Below are positions 55,099 to 64,000 of a DNA stretch of 64,000 nucleotides, one piece after another. The position numbers and the translations under genes were made by a program. The notes under the pieces are model-generated. The model was given only the letters and a program-made list of their open reading frames with translations. It was not told the DNA's origin and ran no database searches. Position 1 is the first letter of the stretch; every line of letters begins with the position of its first letter. Origin of the DNA: Gnetum montanum (Eukaryota; Streptophyta; Gnetopsida; Gnetales; Gnetaceae); contig MNCI01004927.1 in NCBI GenBank assembly GCA_015680685.1, forward strand, positions 907,697 to 971,696, read 5' to 3'.

Positions 55099-57057
55099 CC
55101 AAGGCTTTAGTATAGGTGTAAGAATTTGAACAACTTTAAAATTTATTGTAAATTTACTTAAAATAATTGTATTAACATTTCTTGAAAATGGACAAGTAAC
55201 ATCTCATATATACGTAAATATAGAAAAGGTAATGGATAGATGTGACCAAATTTTTTATCAAAATCTTCGTAAATNTAGATATTCAACCCACTAAATGAAG
55301 TTATAGCATGCAAATTTTTATATATTTAAGACTTTATTATTCTTAATGCAAATGTCACATTTATATAAGACTAAAAATTTAACACGAAGTTAACATGATA
55401 AAATAAGATATCATGATATTTTTTATAAAATAAAACGTAACATTTTGTATAAATTTAAAAACTAATATAAAATATTTTAATAAAATAAAATAAGTGTTGT
55501 GTTAATATAAAATAAAAAATTTAATGTTTTAACATGGTATATTTTAGTATTTTAATGAAATAAAACTTAACATGTTATTTTTTAATAAAATAAAAAATAA
55601 TATTATATCAGATGAAATAAAAAACATACCTAAAATGAAAATATAATTTTGTACTATATTTTATTTTATTTTTTTCTAAAAAAAATAAAATATAATATAT
55701 TTTAGTAAAATAAAAATATGATATCACATATTTAAAAAACTAAAAAGTTATCATTACAACATTTATAAAATATAGACTAGTAATGTTGGGTAGAAAACTA
55801 ACATGTATATAGACAAATAAATAATAAAGCAATGTGTTTACATGTTAGTATTTCTTCAATCATTCAAAAACCATAAATTTTTATTTTAAAAAATATTTAA
55901 ATATTGTACATTTAAAAAATCAAAAATCTCACATCCAACTCATTCTTTGATGTTATTATTTATTATAATAAAATTTTAATTATGCAAAAATCATAAATCT
56001 TCATTTCAAGAAACATTTAAAAAATTTGCTTCTTAAGATTTAAAAATAACAAGATGTCAAATATATAAACAATTGTATACATGTTGCTTAAGATACAAAT
56101 ATTTTAGCATTATAAATGTTTTATAAATATTAACCTGCTATATATCTACAAAATTTCTCTTTACTATTAAGGCACTACAGATTTCAAAATATCATTTGAC
56201 TTATTATTATGTTGTTTTAAAATTAGTATCATTACATATGCAAAACTTGTGATCTATGTGAACTTAATTACGAGAATCATTGCAAAAATTTCACTGTAAT
56301 AAATAATCATTTTTATGGTTTGTGTTTTGATTGATTTAAGGTTGCAAAAATTACAAATTGTCATTTTTAAACGTTAGCTACCATGGAAATTTTGTCTTAC
56401 CGCCTGTTAAAGTCACCATGGAATAAAGATAAATTAAAGTATCTTTAATTTAAAGTTAAAGCTGCCAATTATATTATTTTTTTTCAACAGAATAGCAAGG
56501 CTGTGCCTTGGTAGGCCTAGCCCCTACTAGCGGAACCCATAACAGCACTAGGTCACATGTTTAAAGATACGTTGAATCTGAATCTAAGCTGCCAATTCTT
56601 TAAACAAATAGCCACATTTCACAGACTTAAAAATTTAAAGAGCACTCACATATAAGTTTTGGATAACATTAAAAATTCTTTTTGAAGGATTTTGATATAG
56701 TTTGAATACAGGGATGTATGATAAGTAATAACAAAAATTATTTTTATGAATGAGATTAATACACTCTAGGATTGATATTTTTTCTTAATTTAACAATGTT
56801 CAAATTGCATTACAATTTATGAAATTTCATTCATATCTAATCTCCTTTGTTGTATGACTAGAATGAGAATCAACAAATGTGGTAGAATTCTTTTAAATGT
56901 TAATAAATACTAAAGAGCTAATAGATGCACAATAATATTTGAACAAATGATCACATTTTACATACTTAAAAATTTAACACACTCACATTTAATTTTTGGA
57001 TAACATTAAAAATTCTTTTAAAGCGTTTTGATGTACAACATGTTTGAGGGATGTATG
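55099..57057. other. AT-rich spacer without genes
   Basis: Very AT-rich, with repeated 'ttaataaaataaaa' and 'aacatg.tat' words (55400-55760), a single N at 55275, and two diverged copies of a ~130-bp segment (56590-56725 and 56935-57057). No ORF or RNA gene is supported. Confidence 0.6.
56590..57057. repeat. Diverged direct duplication; second copy ends at the F insertion point
   Basis: Both copies contain 'tttttggataacattaaaaattctttt' and 'gggatgtatg'. In the first copy the sequence continues 'ataagtaata'; in the second it is replaced by element F's TGTTGATG. Confidence 0.75.
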
Positions 57058-57169
57058 TGTTGATGTCAGCACTCCCATGCTTTCATGGGGTCATGATTAT
57101 CAACATTTCTATTTCTCTCCCCTAATAACCACAATAAAAATCATGCGAGTAGTGGGAATTTAAACTGTC

Positions 57170-57485
57170 AGGTGGTGGTCATTAATAATGGTGGTTATGG
57201 TCATTAGTAGCAGACGTTTCAGAAATTACGATGATTATGATCATTAATGATGATAATTACAGTCATTAATGATGGTGGTTACAATCATTAGTGGCAAACA
57301 TTTTAGAAGTTACAACAATTACAGTCATTAATGATGGTGGTTACAGTCATTAATGATGGTGGTTACAGTCATTAATGATGGTGATTACAGTCATTAGTGA
57401 TAAACGTTTTAGAAGTTACAATGATTATGATCATTAATGATGGTGGTTATGGTCATTAGTGGTAGATGTTTTGGAAGTTACAGAC
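57170..57485 (+). repeat. Short tandem repeats in U3 of F 5' LTR
   Basis: Units of about 21 bp ('gtcattaatgatggtggttac') alternate with a longer unit carrying 'aaacgttttagaagttac'. The 3' LTR (63182-63425) has fewer copies. Confidence 0.85.
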
Positions 57486-57592
57486 ATAAGTAGGCACTTA
57501 ATTGAAGAACATGGACGTTATTACATCAGAAGTGGTAGTGGTTTTTGTAGCCATTACATGAAACGTAGACATCATTATGGATGGTCGCAATA

Positions 57593-57603
57593 GCTATAAA
57601 ATA
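57593..57603 (+). promoter_or_regulatory. TATA box of the F LTR
   Basis: GCTATAAAATAGAG here and GCTATAAAATGGAG at about 63538 in the 3' LTR, both followed by 'tctagagggggactct'. Confidence 0.75.
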
Positions 57604-58276
57604 GAGTCTAGAGGGGGACTCTATCGAACCAAGAGATGTCCCAAACAGGCTCTGGCTATCAATCTGAAGGGGTAGCTTCCTCTCCATTAAGAAACAGTTT
57701 CCTCTTTTCTTTTTTGTTCTTTACAGGCTTCTGGTTGATCTTCGACAAGCGTCTAAGGCAGGAGCTAGCAACTCGAAATCGGATCCTTGCAAGTCTTCTC
57801 GGTGACAACAGGAGCTTGTCACAGTGGTGCAGACGTGGGTGAATAATCTTCCTGTCTACGGCGGTGCACAAAAGACGGCAAACGACGGCAGGCTTTGAGA
57901 ACTGTAGTTGCTGCCATGTGTGGACTGCAGTGGGTAGTCTCTTTCATTCTCTTTTTGTCTCTCTCTCCCTCTCTCATGGCAATTGCAGTCTTCCTATCCA
58001 GTAGTGGATACCATCGGTAGTCACGGACCAGCAACGTCAATGGGACCAGGGAAAATTTAGTTCTTTTAATCACTTATTATATTGAAGACAATTATTTAAT
58101 TTAAATTTTAGATTTTTTTCTAGTTTATTATTTGCAAAAGGCCACATAGCCCTCTCCAGCTGAGACTATTCTCAGGTTTCCATACCCATATGGGAGGCGC
58201 CTTGGGCAATAGTCTCCTAAAACAAGTTTTCTTTCTCGATGTTGGTGTGACCAAAATTTATGCATCAACACCTTTT

Positions 58277-58295
58277 TGGCACTAGAAGGATGGCC
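58277..58295 (+). other. Primer-binding site of element F
   Basis: TGGCACTAGAAGGATGGCC six bases after the LTR, nearly the same as element A's site. Confidence 0.8.
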
Positions 58296-58997
58296 TTTTC
58301 CCAACCTTTTGTTTATCAGCTCTTCTTGCCATTTCTCTTACCTTTATTATCCCATTTTTTGAAATATTTATTTTCTATCCTTTTTTAGTCCCTATTTTTG
58401 TTTTTTGAAAATTTCATTTTTCTTGTTTCAAACTTATTTTATTTAAAATTTTTATTTTCAGTCATTGTCTTGAAAAATCTTTTTAAAGAATTTTTGAGCC
58501 CTTTATTTCTTGTTCTCAGAAGTTCATTTCTTGAAAACTTTCGAGTCTCATCACCCATTTTTCTTTAATCTTTTCCTTCTTGTTTTTTTTTTAAATCCTT
58601 ATTTCCCAATCCCATTTTTGAATTTGTGTTTTGGTGGTCCATACCTTAGTCCTAGGTTAGGTAAGGTGGTTTTATTTGATTATGCAATTTTAAGTTTATT
58701 TTCCTAAAATCTTGCATTTTACTATTTTCCCTTTTAATTTTATAAGTATTGCAATTTTATACATTTATTTTTCTTTTCAAAAAAAGTAGCATATTTTAGT
58801 GTTTTTCTTTATCAAAAAATTATTATTTCAATATTTTCTTTTCTTATATGCAATTTTATAGTTTTTATATTTTATAGTTTTGTTTTATGAGTGAACTCTC
58901 CTCTACTTCTAACTAACCAATCACTCGTCTCTTGGCATTAAGGAAATAACGATCCTCACATTTTCCAAGTTTTATTCTTAGGAGAGCCTGCACTAAG
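58296..58997 (+). other. Leader of element F, no gene
   Basis: T-rich leader between PBS and gag ATG; open frames such as 58510-58707 are Phe/Leu-rich readings of poly-T tracts. Confidence 0.6.
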
Positions 58998-60449
58998 ATG
59001 GCAGCCGATCAACCCCTAGCTCCCTTGGTCAGTAACCCTTTTAACTTTACTAACTACCATGACATCCCAAAGTTACTCTAGAACATAAATTTGTTCTACG
59101 ATCCCACAAACCTTGCTAGCGATGCTTGCCAACATATACAATGTTTTGAAACCTTATTAGGCATCCACAACATTGTCCAAAACGATGTGGCATGTAGGGT
59201 GTTTGTGACAACTTTCAGAACCAAAGCAACCCAATGGTTTCTGATACTCCCTAATGCCTCCATTAACTCATGGCAGGAGTTCAAAAATAAGTTTTTGACT
59301 CAATTTGACAAATTCACAAGACCTGCCATAGCATCTAGCAACTTCACCAACTTAAGAAAGCTACCTGGGGAAAATATCAGGGATTACAACCTTAGATTCC
59401 TTCACCAGCTGGCTTATGTGCCAAGTGAGATGTGTCCACAACCCGATGGCATCCTCAACTTTTACCTCTTTACCATTCACCCATTCTTTGCCTATGCCAT
59501 CAAATCGGACCCTAACATAATAGAAATATAGGGAGCAATGGCTAAAGCTATGGAGTTAGAACAAATAACCCTTATGAACAACATTCAAACTCTATTTGGA
59601 ATGATGAGCGTTAGCAATCCTATGCAACATAGTCCTCTACCTCTACCAACTTTCCCAATGACCAACACTATGTTCCAAACTCTCGTTCCCCTTCAAATGA
59701 CTCAACCTACGAATAGCTATTTTTAAGGTCCCACATCTTCTCCATTCCTACAATCTAACACTGGTTTGAATGACGATCAATTAAAGGCCTTAGTTCAGTC
59801 CATCATAAACCCAAACGAGGTACCTAATCCTACTGAACCCCCAACTCAAACTCAAGATCAAATGACCCAGATATTAACTTCACTTTAAAAACTTTCCAAC
59901 GAAATAGTTGAACTAAAGCAAAACAACAACAAGGGTCCTATACAACTAGAAAAGCCTAGTTCATCAGTCAATGACAATTATTTTTTCCTCCATAACACTA
60001 GGCAACATTCTAAGAAGACTTGTTTCCAATTTTTAGCATTATTTGGCAACAACACCCAAAGTCAATAAAATGGAAAACCTCCTATTATGGTCCTTAACCA
60101 ACCTCATCAAATAGAAAACGAAGAGGTTTCCTCATTGGAGCAAGTTATGGTAAACAACCCCAACCCACCTAATGCTTGCTACCGTAAATTTAAAGACATC
60201 ATGAACAACACACAACAACAAACTAGGAATGACCCTTACACTCCTCCAAATAGAAGAGCTCCTAGTCAAAGCAACATAAATACTCAAATTGGGTCATCCC
60301 AAACAAACACCCCACAAGAACCAAATCCACCTGCTATACTTAAAAGAACTCCACCTCAACCGGAAGCCAAAGAAGTACCTAAGACTTACAATCTAGTTGA
60401 GGATTTGAAGAAAACCAAAGCTAACATCTCAATGTATGACCTTTTATAA
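58998..60449 (+). pseudogene. gag of element F
   Basis: ATG 58998 gives MAADQPLAPLVSNPFNF. A stop at about 59080 is followed by the Retrotrans_gag core: CRVFVTTFRTKATQWFLIL, SWQEFKNKFLTQF and LRKLPGENIRDYNLRFLHQL (59190-59410). MAKAMELEQITLMNNIQTLF follows, then Pro/Gln-rich sequence to 60449 (SQTNTPQEPNPPAILKRTP). Stops near 59529, 59725, 59886 and 60067. A zinc knuckle is not convincing. Confidence 0.8.
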
Positions 60450-61000
60450 TTTAACGAAATGAAAGAGGTACTTCAAGAGATAGTTCATACACCAAGAACC
60501 AATAAAGGAAAATCCCCAAACCTCGAAAGGTAAATTCACTTCACTAAAAGTCCTAACACATCATCAGTACAAAATGTAAACAATTCCATGATGAGTGAGA
60601 AAGAGCAACCTTCTTTCCTAACAACTCTAATTATTTTAAGAAAGAATGTTCACAATTATTTGATGGATTCTAGAGCAACTGTTAGTGTTATACAACTTGA
60701 GGTATGTAAGACTTTAGGAGCACAAATGATACACAAACGAAAAATGTGATTCAACTCAATGGGTCCAATGTACCTGTAGTAGGGTCATTAAAAGGAGTGA
60801 AAGTGCAACTTAAAAAATACACTACGCTCACATGTTACACAGATATCCTGGTAGTTGACATGTCACCTACCTATGGTGTGCTCCTATCTAGGACTTTTGG
60901 AGCCAAGTTTGGGGGCTTCTTTAGGTCAGATTTCTCAGAGCTATTAATTCGTATCAAAGGAAAATCTAAATGCATGACTATACCTCGAGAACCCTTCTAC
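60450..61000 (+). pseudogene. Protease of element F
   Basis: NYLMDSRATVSVIQLEVCK at about 60657-60712 is a D-S-G-A protease active site with Arg in place of Gly. A frame change near 60740 leads to the second half, LKGVKVQLKKYTTLTCYTD, DMSPTYGVLLSRTFGAKFGG. It is inactive. Confidence 0.72.
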
Positions 61001-61719
61001 AAACAAGTAGTTACAGCCTTGGATCAACAAAATCAATCTTTGGAAGATCAAAACGCTAATCTTTATGTTGGGGTTATTAAGGTTGAGCGCAGTGAACATG
61101 TTGAAAATGACTATGTGAGTGGAATTACAAAAATAAATCCTATCTCTCATGTAAATTCCACCCAATCTTATCAAAGTTCTAGAGAAGGTGAAGAAAGCTA
61201 TGGAGACACCTTGCCTTATCAACAACACAATGGATTTCATCTAAGTGATCCACCACCTTTAGGGGAAGATAAAGATGTAAGTAAAACCCTACCTTTTAAA
61301 ACATTTGAAGGTGTGCTAAATTTTAACGATACATCCATGGAACATTCTCCTAGAAAGGCTATATTTGATGTCCCACCAAGACCTAAACCTATCATTGAGA
61401 CTTATCTCAAAGAAATACTTGATACAAGCAAGTTAAGATTAGGTCTTGATTTTCATAATCTTAAGCATCGACAAATTGTTAAACAACGTCTTGACATGAT
61501 GTATGTTGGTGAAGTCTTTAAGATAGGAGACCTAGTCTTTGAAAAAGGTAGAACATTTGACTGAGCAAATCTTCAAAGTAAGTTCTCTCCTATGTGGTCA
61601 GGCCCATCCCAAATTAAAGATGTCATTGGCCCCAATGTGTACAAGGTTGCTGATATGCAAGGACATAAGTTACCTAGAAATTTTAATGCATTCCATCCAA
61701 AGCATTTCTCCTCAAGTGC
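61001..61719 (+). pseudogene. Protease tail fused to integrase C-terminus (deletion scar)
   Basis: The frame from protease runs without a stop to 61564. After a Pro/Ser/Asp-rich linker it reads KQRLDMMYVGEVFKIGDLVF and, in the next frame, KFSPMWSGPSQIKDVIG, VYKVADMQGHKLPRNFNAF, which is the C-terminal end of a gypsy integrase. RT, RNase H and the integrase catalytic core are absent. The junction probably lies between about 61300 and 61480. The element may have existed as a gag-carrying non-autonomous form. Confidence 0.65.
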
Positions 61720-62027
61720 NATCAGCAACCTTGTACACATTGGGGCCAATGACATCTTTAATTTGGGATGGGCCTGACCACATAGGAGAGAACTTACTTT
61801 GAAGATTTGCTCAGTCAAATGTTCTACCTTTTTCAAAGACTAGGTCTCCTATCTTAAAGACTTCACCAACATACATCATGTCAAGACGTTGTTTAACAAT
61901 TTGTCGATGCTTAAGATTATGAAAATCAAGACCTAATCTTAACTTGCTTGTATCAAGTATTTCTTTGAGATAAGTCTCAATGATAGGTTTAGGTCTTGGT
62001 GGGACATCAAATATAGCCTTTCTAGGA
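61348..62027. repeat. Inverted duplication bounded by single Ns (assembly artefact)
   Basis: 61721-62027 is the reverse complement of 61348-61654 and is bounded by single Ns at 61720 and 62028. ORFs on both strands are mirror images. An inverted, overlapping contig is the likely cause. Confidence 0.85.
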
Positions 62028-62028
62028 N

Positions 62029-63050
62029 GTCCGAAAATAATGTGAGTATAATTCTTTATATAATATTCCTAATACTATTACATAAAATCCCTCTTATACT
62101 ATATATTCCAATAATGCTTTGATTCTTCCCAGTATTTTTCAAGGTTTTAGTTTCTATAGTTATGTTGGATTATGGAGCATGAGATTTGTGCTAACTTATC
62201 ATGTAATCATCATGATCATGTGAGTGTAGGATAGGTGATGTTGGAGAATGGTTAGCCATAATCACTAGGTGACCTTGGAAAATCCCACTTTCCCTCTCAT
62301 AAGCCCTACCCCTCAAGTGTGATGATCCATGGTTACCCTATGAACAATGGGGTGAAGTGTGTTCATTTCCACTTGAGAACCCTTAGCCACCGAAGACCTA
62401 CTATGATGCTATCAAATCGCAATTAAAGGCACATACACAAGGGTTGAACTACACCATGGGCAAAGTTTCCTTTTAAAAAAAAGGAATGAGGACCATGGTC
62501 ACTGGTAGTGCAGCTAATTAGCCAAACTCGTGTTGGAATTCCTACCTTAAAAATGAAGTACACCATGGGCAAAGTTTCCTTAAAAAGAAAAAAAATGAGG
62601 ATCATGTTCATTGGCAATGTAATAAGTTCTTAAGTGTGATGGGGTCTGGCAGCTATCCTAACCTTAACCTCCATTTCCCCTTTTGAACCTATTTTCAAAA
62701 AAAAAATGTTTCAAGGAAAAATCTGAAAGTTGTGACTAGCCACAATCTAATATGAGCCTATCCTCCTCATTAAGTTTAGTATGGGTCTTGTGCTCAAAGT
62801 AGTCCACATGCTGTCGACTTTTACTTTGTAGGAAGATTGGGAAAGAAGTCATAATTATATTTTAATTATATATAGATATATGTATTTAAAATAATAAATT
62901 ATATATTTAGAGTTTGATTAAATAAGATNCTTAGATTAATATAGTTTCCTTTGAAGTTTCCATTTGCTTGTTTTGTAATGTTTGTGATTTCCTACCTATT
63001 GCATCATTTTAAAATTTCTATGGTCTTGTTCCTTGCACTTGCATGCAATT
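62029..63050 (+). other. 3' non-coding region of element F
   Basis: No gene is seen. A ~80-bp segment containing 'acaccatgggcaaagtttcctt' occurs twice (62450-62530 and 62563-62640). There is a single N at 62929. Confidence 0.55.
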
Positions 63051-63067
63051 AAAGTTTGGGGGCTAAG
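63051..63067 (+). other. Polypurine tract of element F
   Basis: AAAGTTTGGGGGCTAAG directly before the 3' LTR TG. Confidence 0.8.
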
Positions 63068-63955
63068 TGTTGATGTCAACACTCCCATGCTCGCATGGGG
63101 CCATGATTATCAACATTTCCATTTCTCTCCCTTAATAACCACAATAAAAATCATGCGAGTAGTGGGAATTTAAATTGTCAGGTGATGGTCATTAATGATG
63201 GTGGTTATGGTCATTAGTAGCAGACATTTCAGAAATTATGACGATTACGGTCATTAATGATGGTGGTTATGATCATTAGTGGCAAACGTTTTAGAAGTTA
63301 CGACAATTATAGTCATTAATGATGGCGGTTACAATCATTAGTGGTAAATGTTTTAGAAGTTACAACGATTACGGTCATTAATGATGGTGGTTATGGTCAT
63401 TAGTGGTAGACGTTTTGGAAGTTACAGACATAAGTAGGCACTTAATTGGAGAACATGGGCGTTATTACATCAGAAGTGGTAGCATTTTTTGTAGCTGTTA
63501 CATGAAACGTAGACATCATTATGGATGGTCATAGTGGCTATAAAATGGAGTCTAGAGGGGGACTCTATTGAACCAGGAGAGGTCACAAACAGGCTATGGC
63601 TATCAATCTGAAGGGGCAGCTTCCTCTCCACTAAGCAACAATTTCCTCTTTTCTTTTCTGTTCTTTACAGGCTTCTGGTTGATCTTTAAGAAGCATCTAA
63701 GGCAGGAGCTAGTAGCTCGAAATCGGATCCTTGCAGGTCTTCTCGACGATAGTAGGAGCTTGTCACGATGGTGCAGACATGGGTGAACGATCTTCCTCTC
63801 TATGACAGTGCACAAAAGACGACAAACGACGGTAGGCTTTGAGAACTACAATTGTTGCCCTGTGTGGACTATAGTGGGCAGTCTCTCTCTTTTTCTTTCT
63901 CTCTCTCCCTCTCTTGTGGCGATCGCAATCTTCCTGCCCAGCAATGGATACCATC
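63068..63955 (+). repeat. 3' LTR of element F, truncated
   Basis: Aligns with 57058-58010; after 'ggataccatc' (63946-63955) the F LTR sequence stops and a different LTR begins. Confidence 0.9.
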
Positions 63956-64000
63956 TGATGAAGTGTCATTAAGTCGATGTGTTGACGAGGTCGTGTATAC
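63956..64000 (+). repeat. Start of a C-family LTR inserted in the F 3' LTR
   Basis: TGATGAAGTGTC matches the first bases of the B LTR (22897), and 'gtcgatgtgttgacgaggtcg' is the family's U3 word. Only 45 bases lie in the window. The expected TSD would be CCATC (63951-63955). Confidence 0.7.

Larger units (their letters stand above)
57058..58270 (+). repeat. 5' LTR of element F
   Basis: Starts TGTTGATG and ends CATCAACA, an 8-bp perfect terminal inverted repeat. U3 contains 'gtcattaatgatggtggtta' repeats (57170-57485), a TATA box CTATAAAATAGAG at about 57594, and a (CT)n tract near 57960. Confidence 0.92.
57058..63955 (+). mobile_element. Element F: internally deleted gypsy-type LTR element
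   Basis: 5' LTR 57058-58270, PBS, gag, protease, integrase C-terminus, non-coding 3' region, PPT and a 3' LTR from 63068 cut at 63955. RT, RNase H and most of integrase are missing. It would have depended on enzymes from a relative. PBS similarity suggests kinship with element A's group. Confidence 0.82.

Noticed and set aside
61539-61836. Mirror-image ORFs on both strands
   Set aside because: They arise from the inverted duplicate around N 61720.
1-64000. tRNA, rRNA genes and CRISPR arrays
   Set aside because: I saw no tRNA-like cloverleaf or rRNA sequence. The tandem arrays here have no regular unique spacers, and the sequence is from a plant.

Overview
This window looks like repeat-dense nuclear DNA from a large-genome seed plant. 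I found no confident intact host gene. Almost everything is decayed Ty3/gypsy LTR retrotransposon sequence, nested several levels deep, plus two very AT-rich spacers. The evidence is LTR pairs with TG..CA ends and target-site duplications (TSDs), primer-binding sites (PBS), polypurine tracts (PPT), and gag, protease, RT, RNase H and integrase motifs broken by stops and frameshifts. The species cannot be named from this sequence. Isolated single Ns next to direct or inverted duplicated sequence mark faulty contig joins.

Layout. (1) 1-942 and 19434-23759 (+): older retroelement debris, ending in a coiled-coil ORF and an LTR ('B'). It is split by (2) element A, 943-19428 (+), an 18.5 kb Tat/Ogre-like element with TSD ATATC. 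(3) 23760-27549: AT-rich spacer. (4) 27550-55098 (-): element C, an Athila-like element with an extra coiled-coil ORF after integrase. C is interrupted by element D (42814-53021, TSD GATAT) and by a non-retroviral insertion E (32119-35167). A second truncated gag follows C's left LTR. (5) 55099-57057: AT-rich spacer. (6) 57058-63955 (+): element F, a deleted element with gag and protease fused to the integrase tail. Its 3' LTR is cut by a C-family LTR that begins at 63956.

The most interesting object is inside element A. Between its protease and reverse transcriptase lies a 6.3 kb stretch, bounded by plausible plant splice sites, that carries a seven-exon gene on the opposite strand (10984 down to 7256). 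Its six short introns all have GT-AG ends, and codon phase is preserved at all six junctions once two single-base frameshifts are allowed. The first two exons resemble an FCP1/NLI-interacting-factor (HAD-type) phosphatase domain that has lost its catalytic aspartates. The later exons encode a possible plant-transposon-type domain, basic patches, a coiled coil and an acidic tail. Antisense extra ORFs are known in Tat-lineage elements. A multi-exon, phosphatase-derived one in the protease-RT interval is not something I recognise.

How the parts relate: A's LTRs, its leader and the region upstream of the antisense gene share one short motif (TCACGYTG). The antisense cassette is also flanked by relatives of the 38-bp tandem repeat found downstream of A's integrase. 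C and B share the 3' coiled-coil ORF; in both it starts at an ATG directly behind a splice-acceptor-like TAG. In C an LTR-U3-like block with a TATA box lies about 400 bp upstream of it. D is a sister of C without that ORF.
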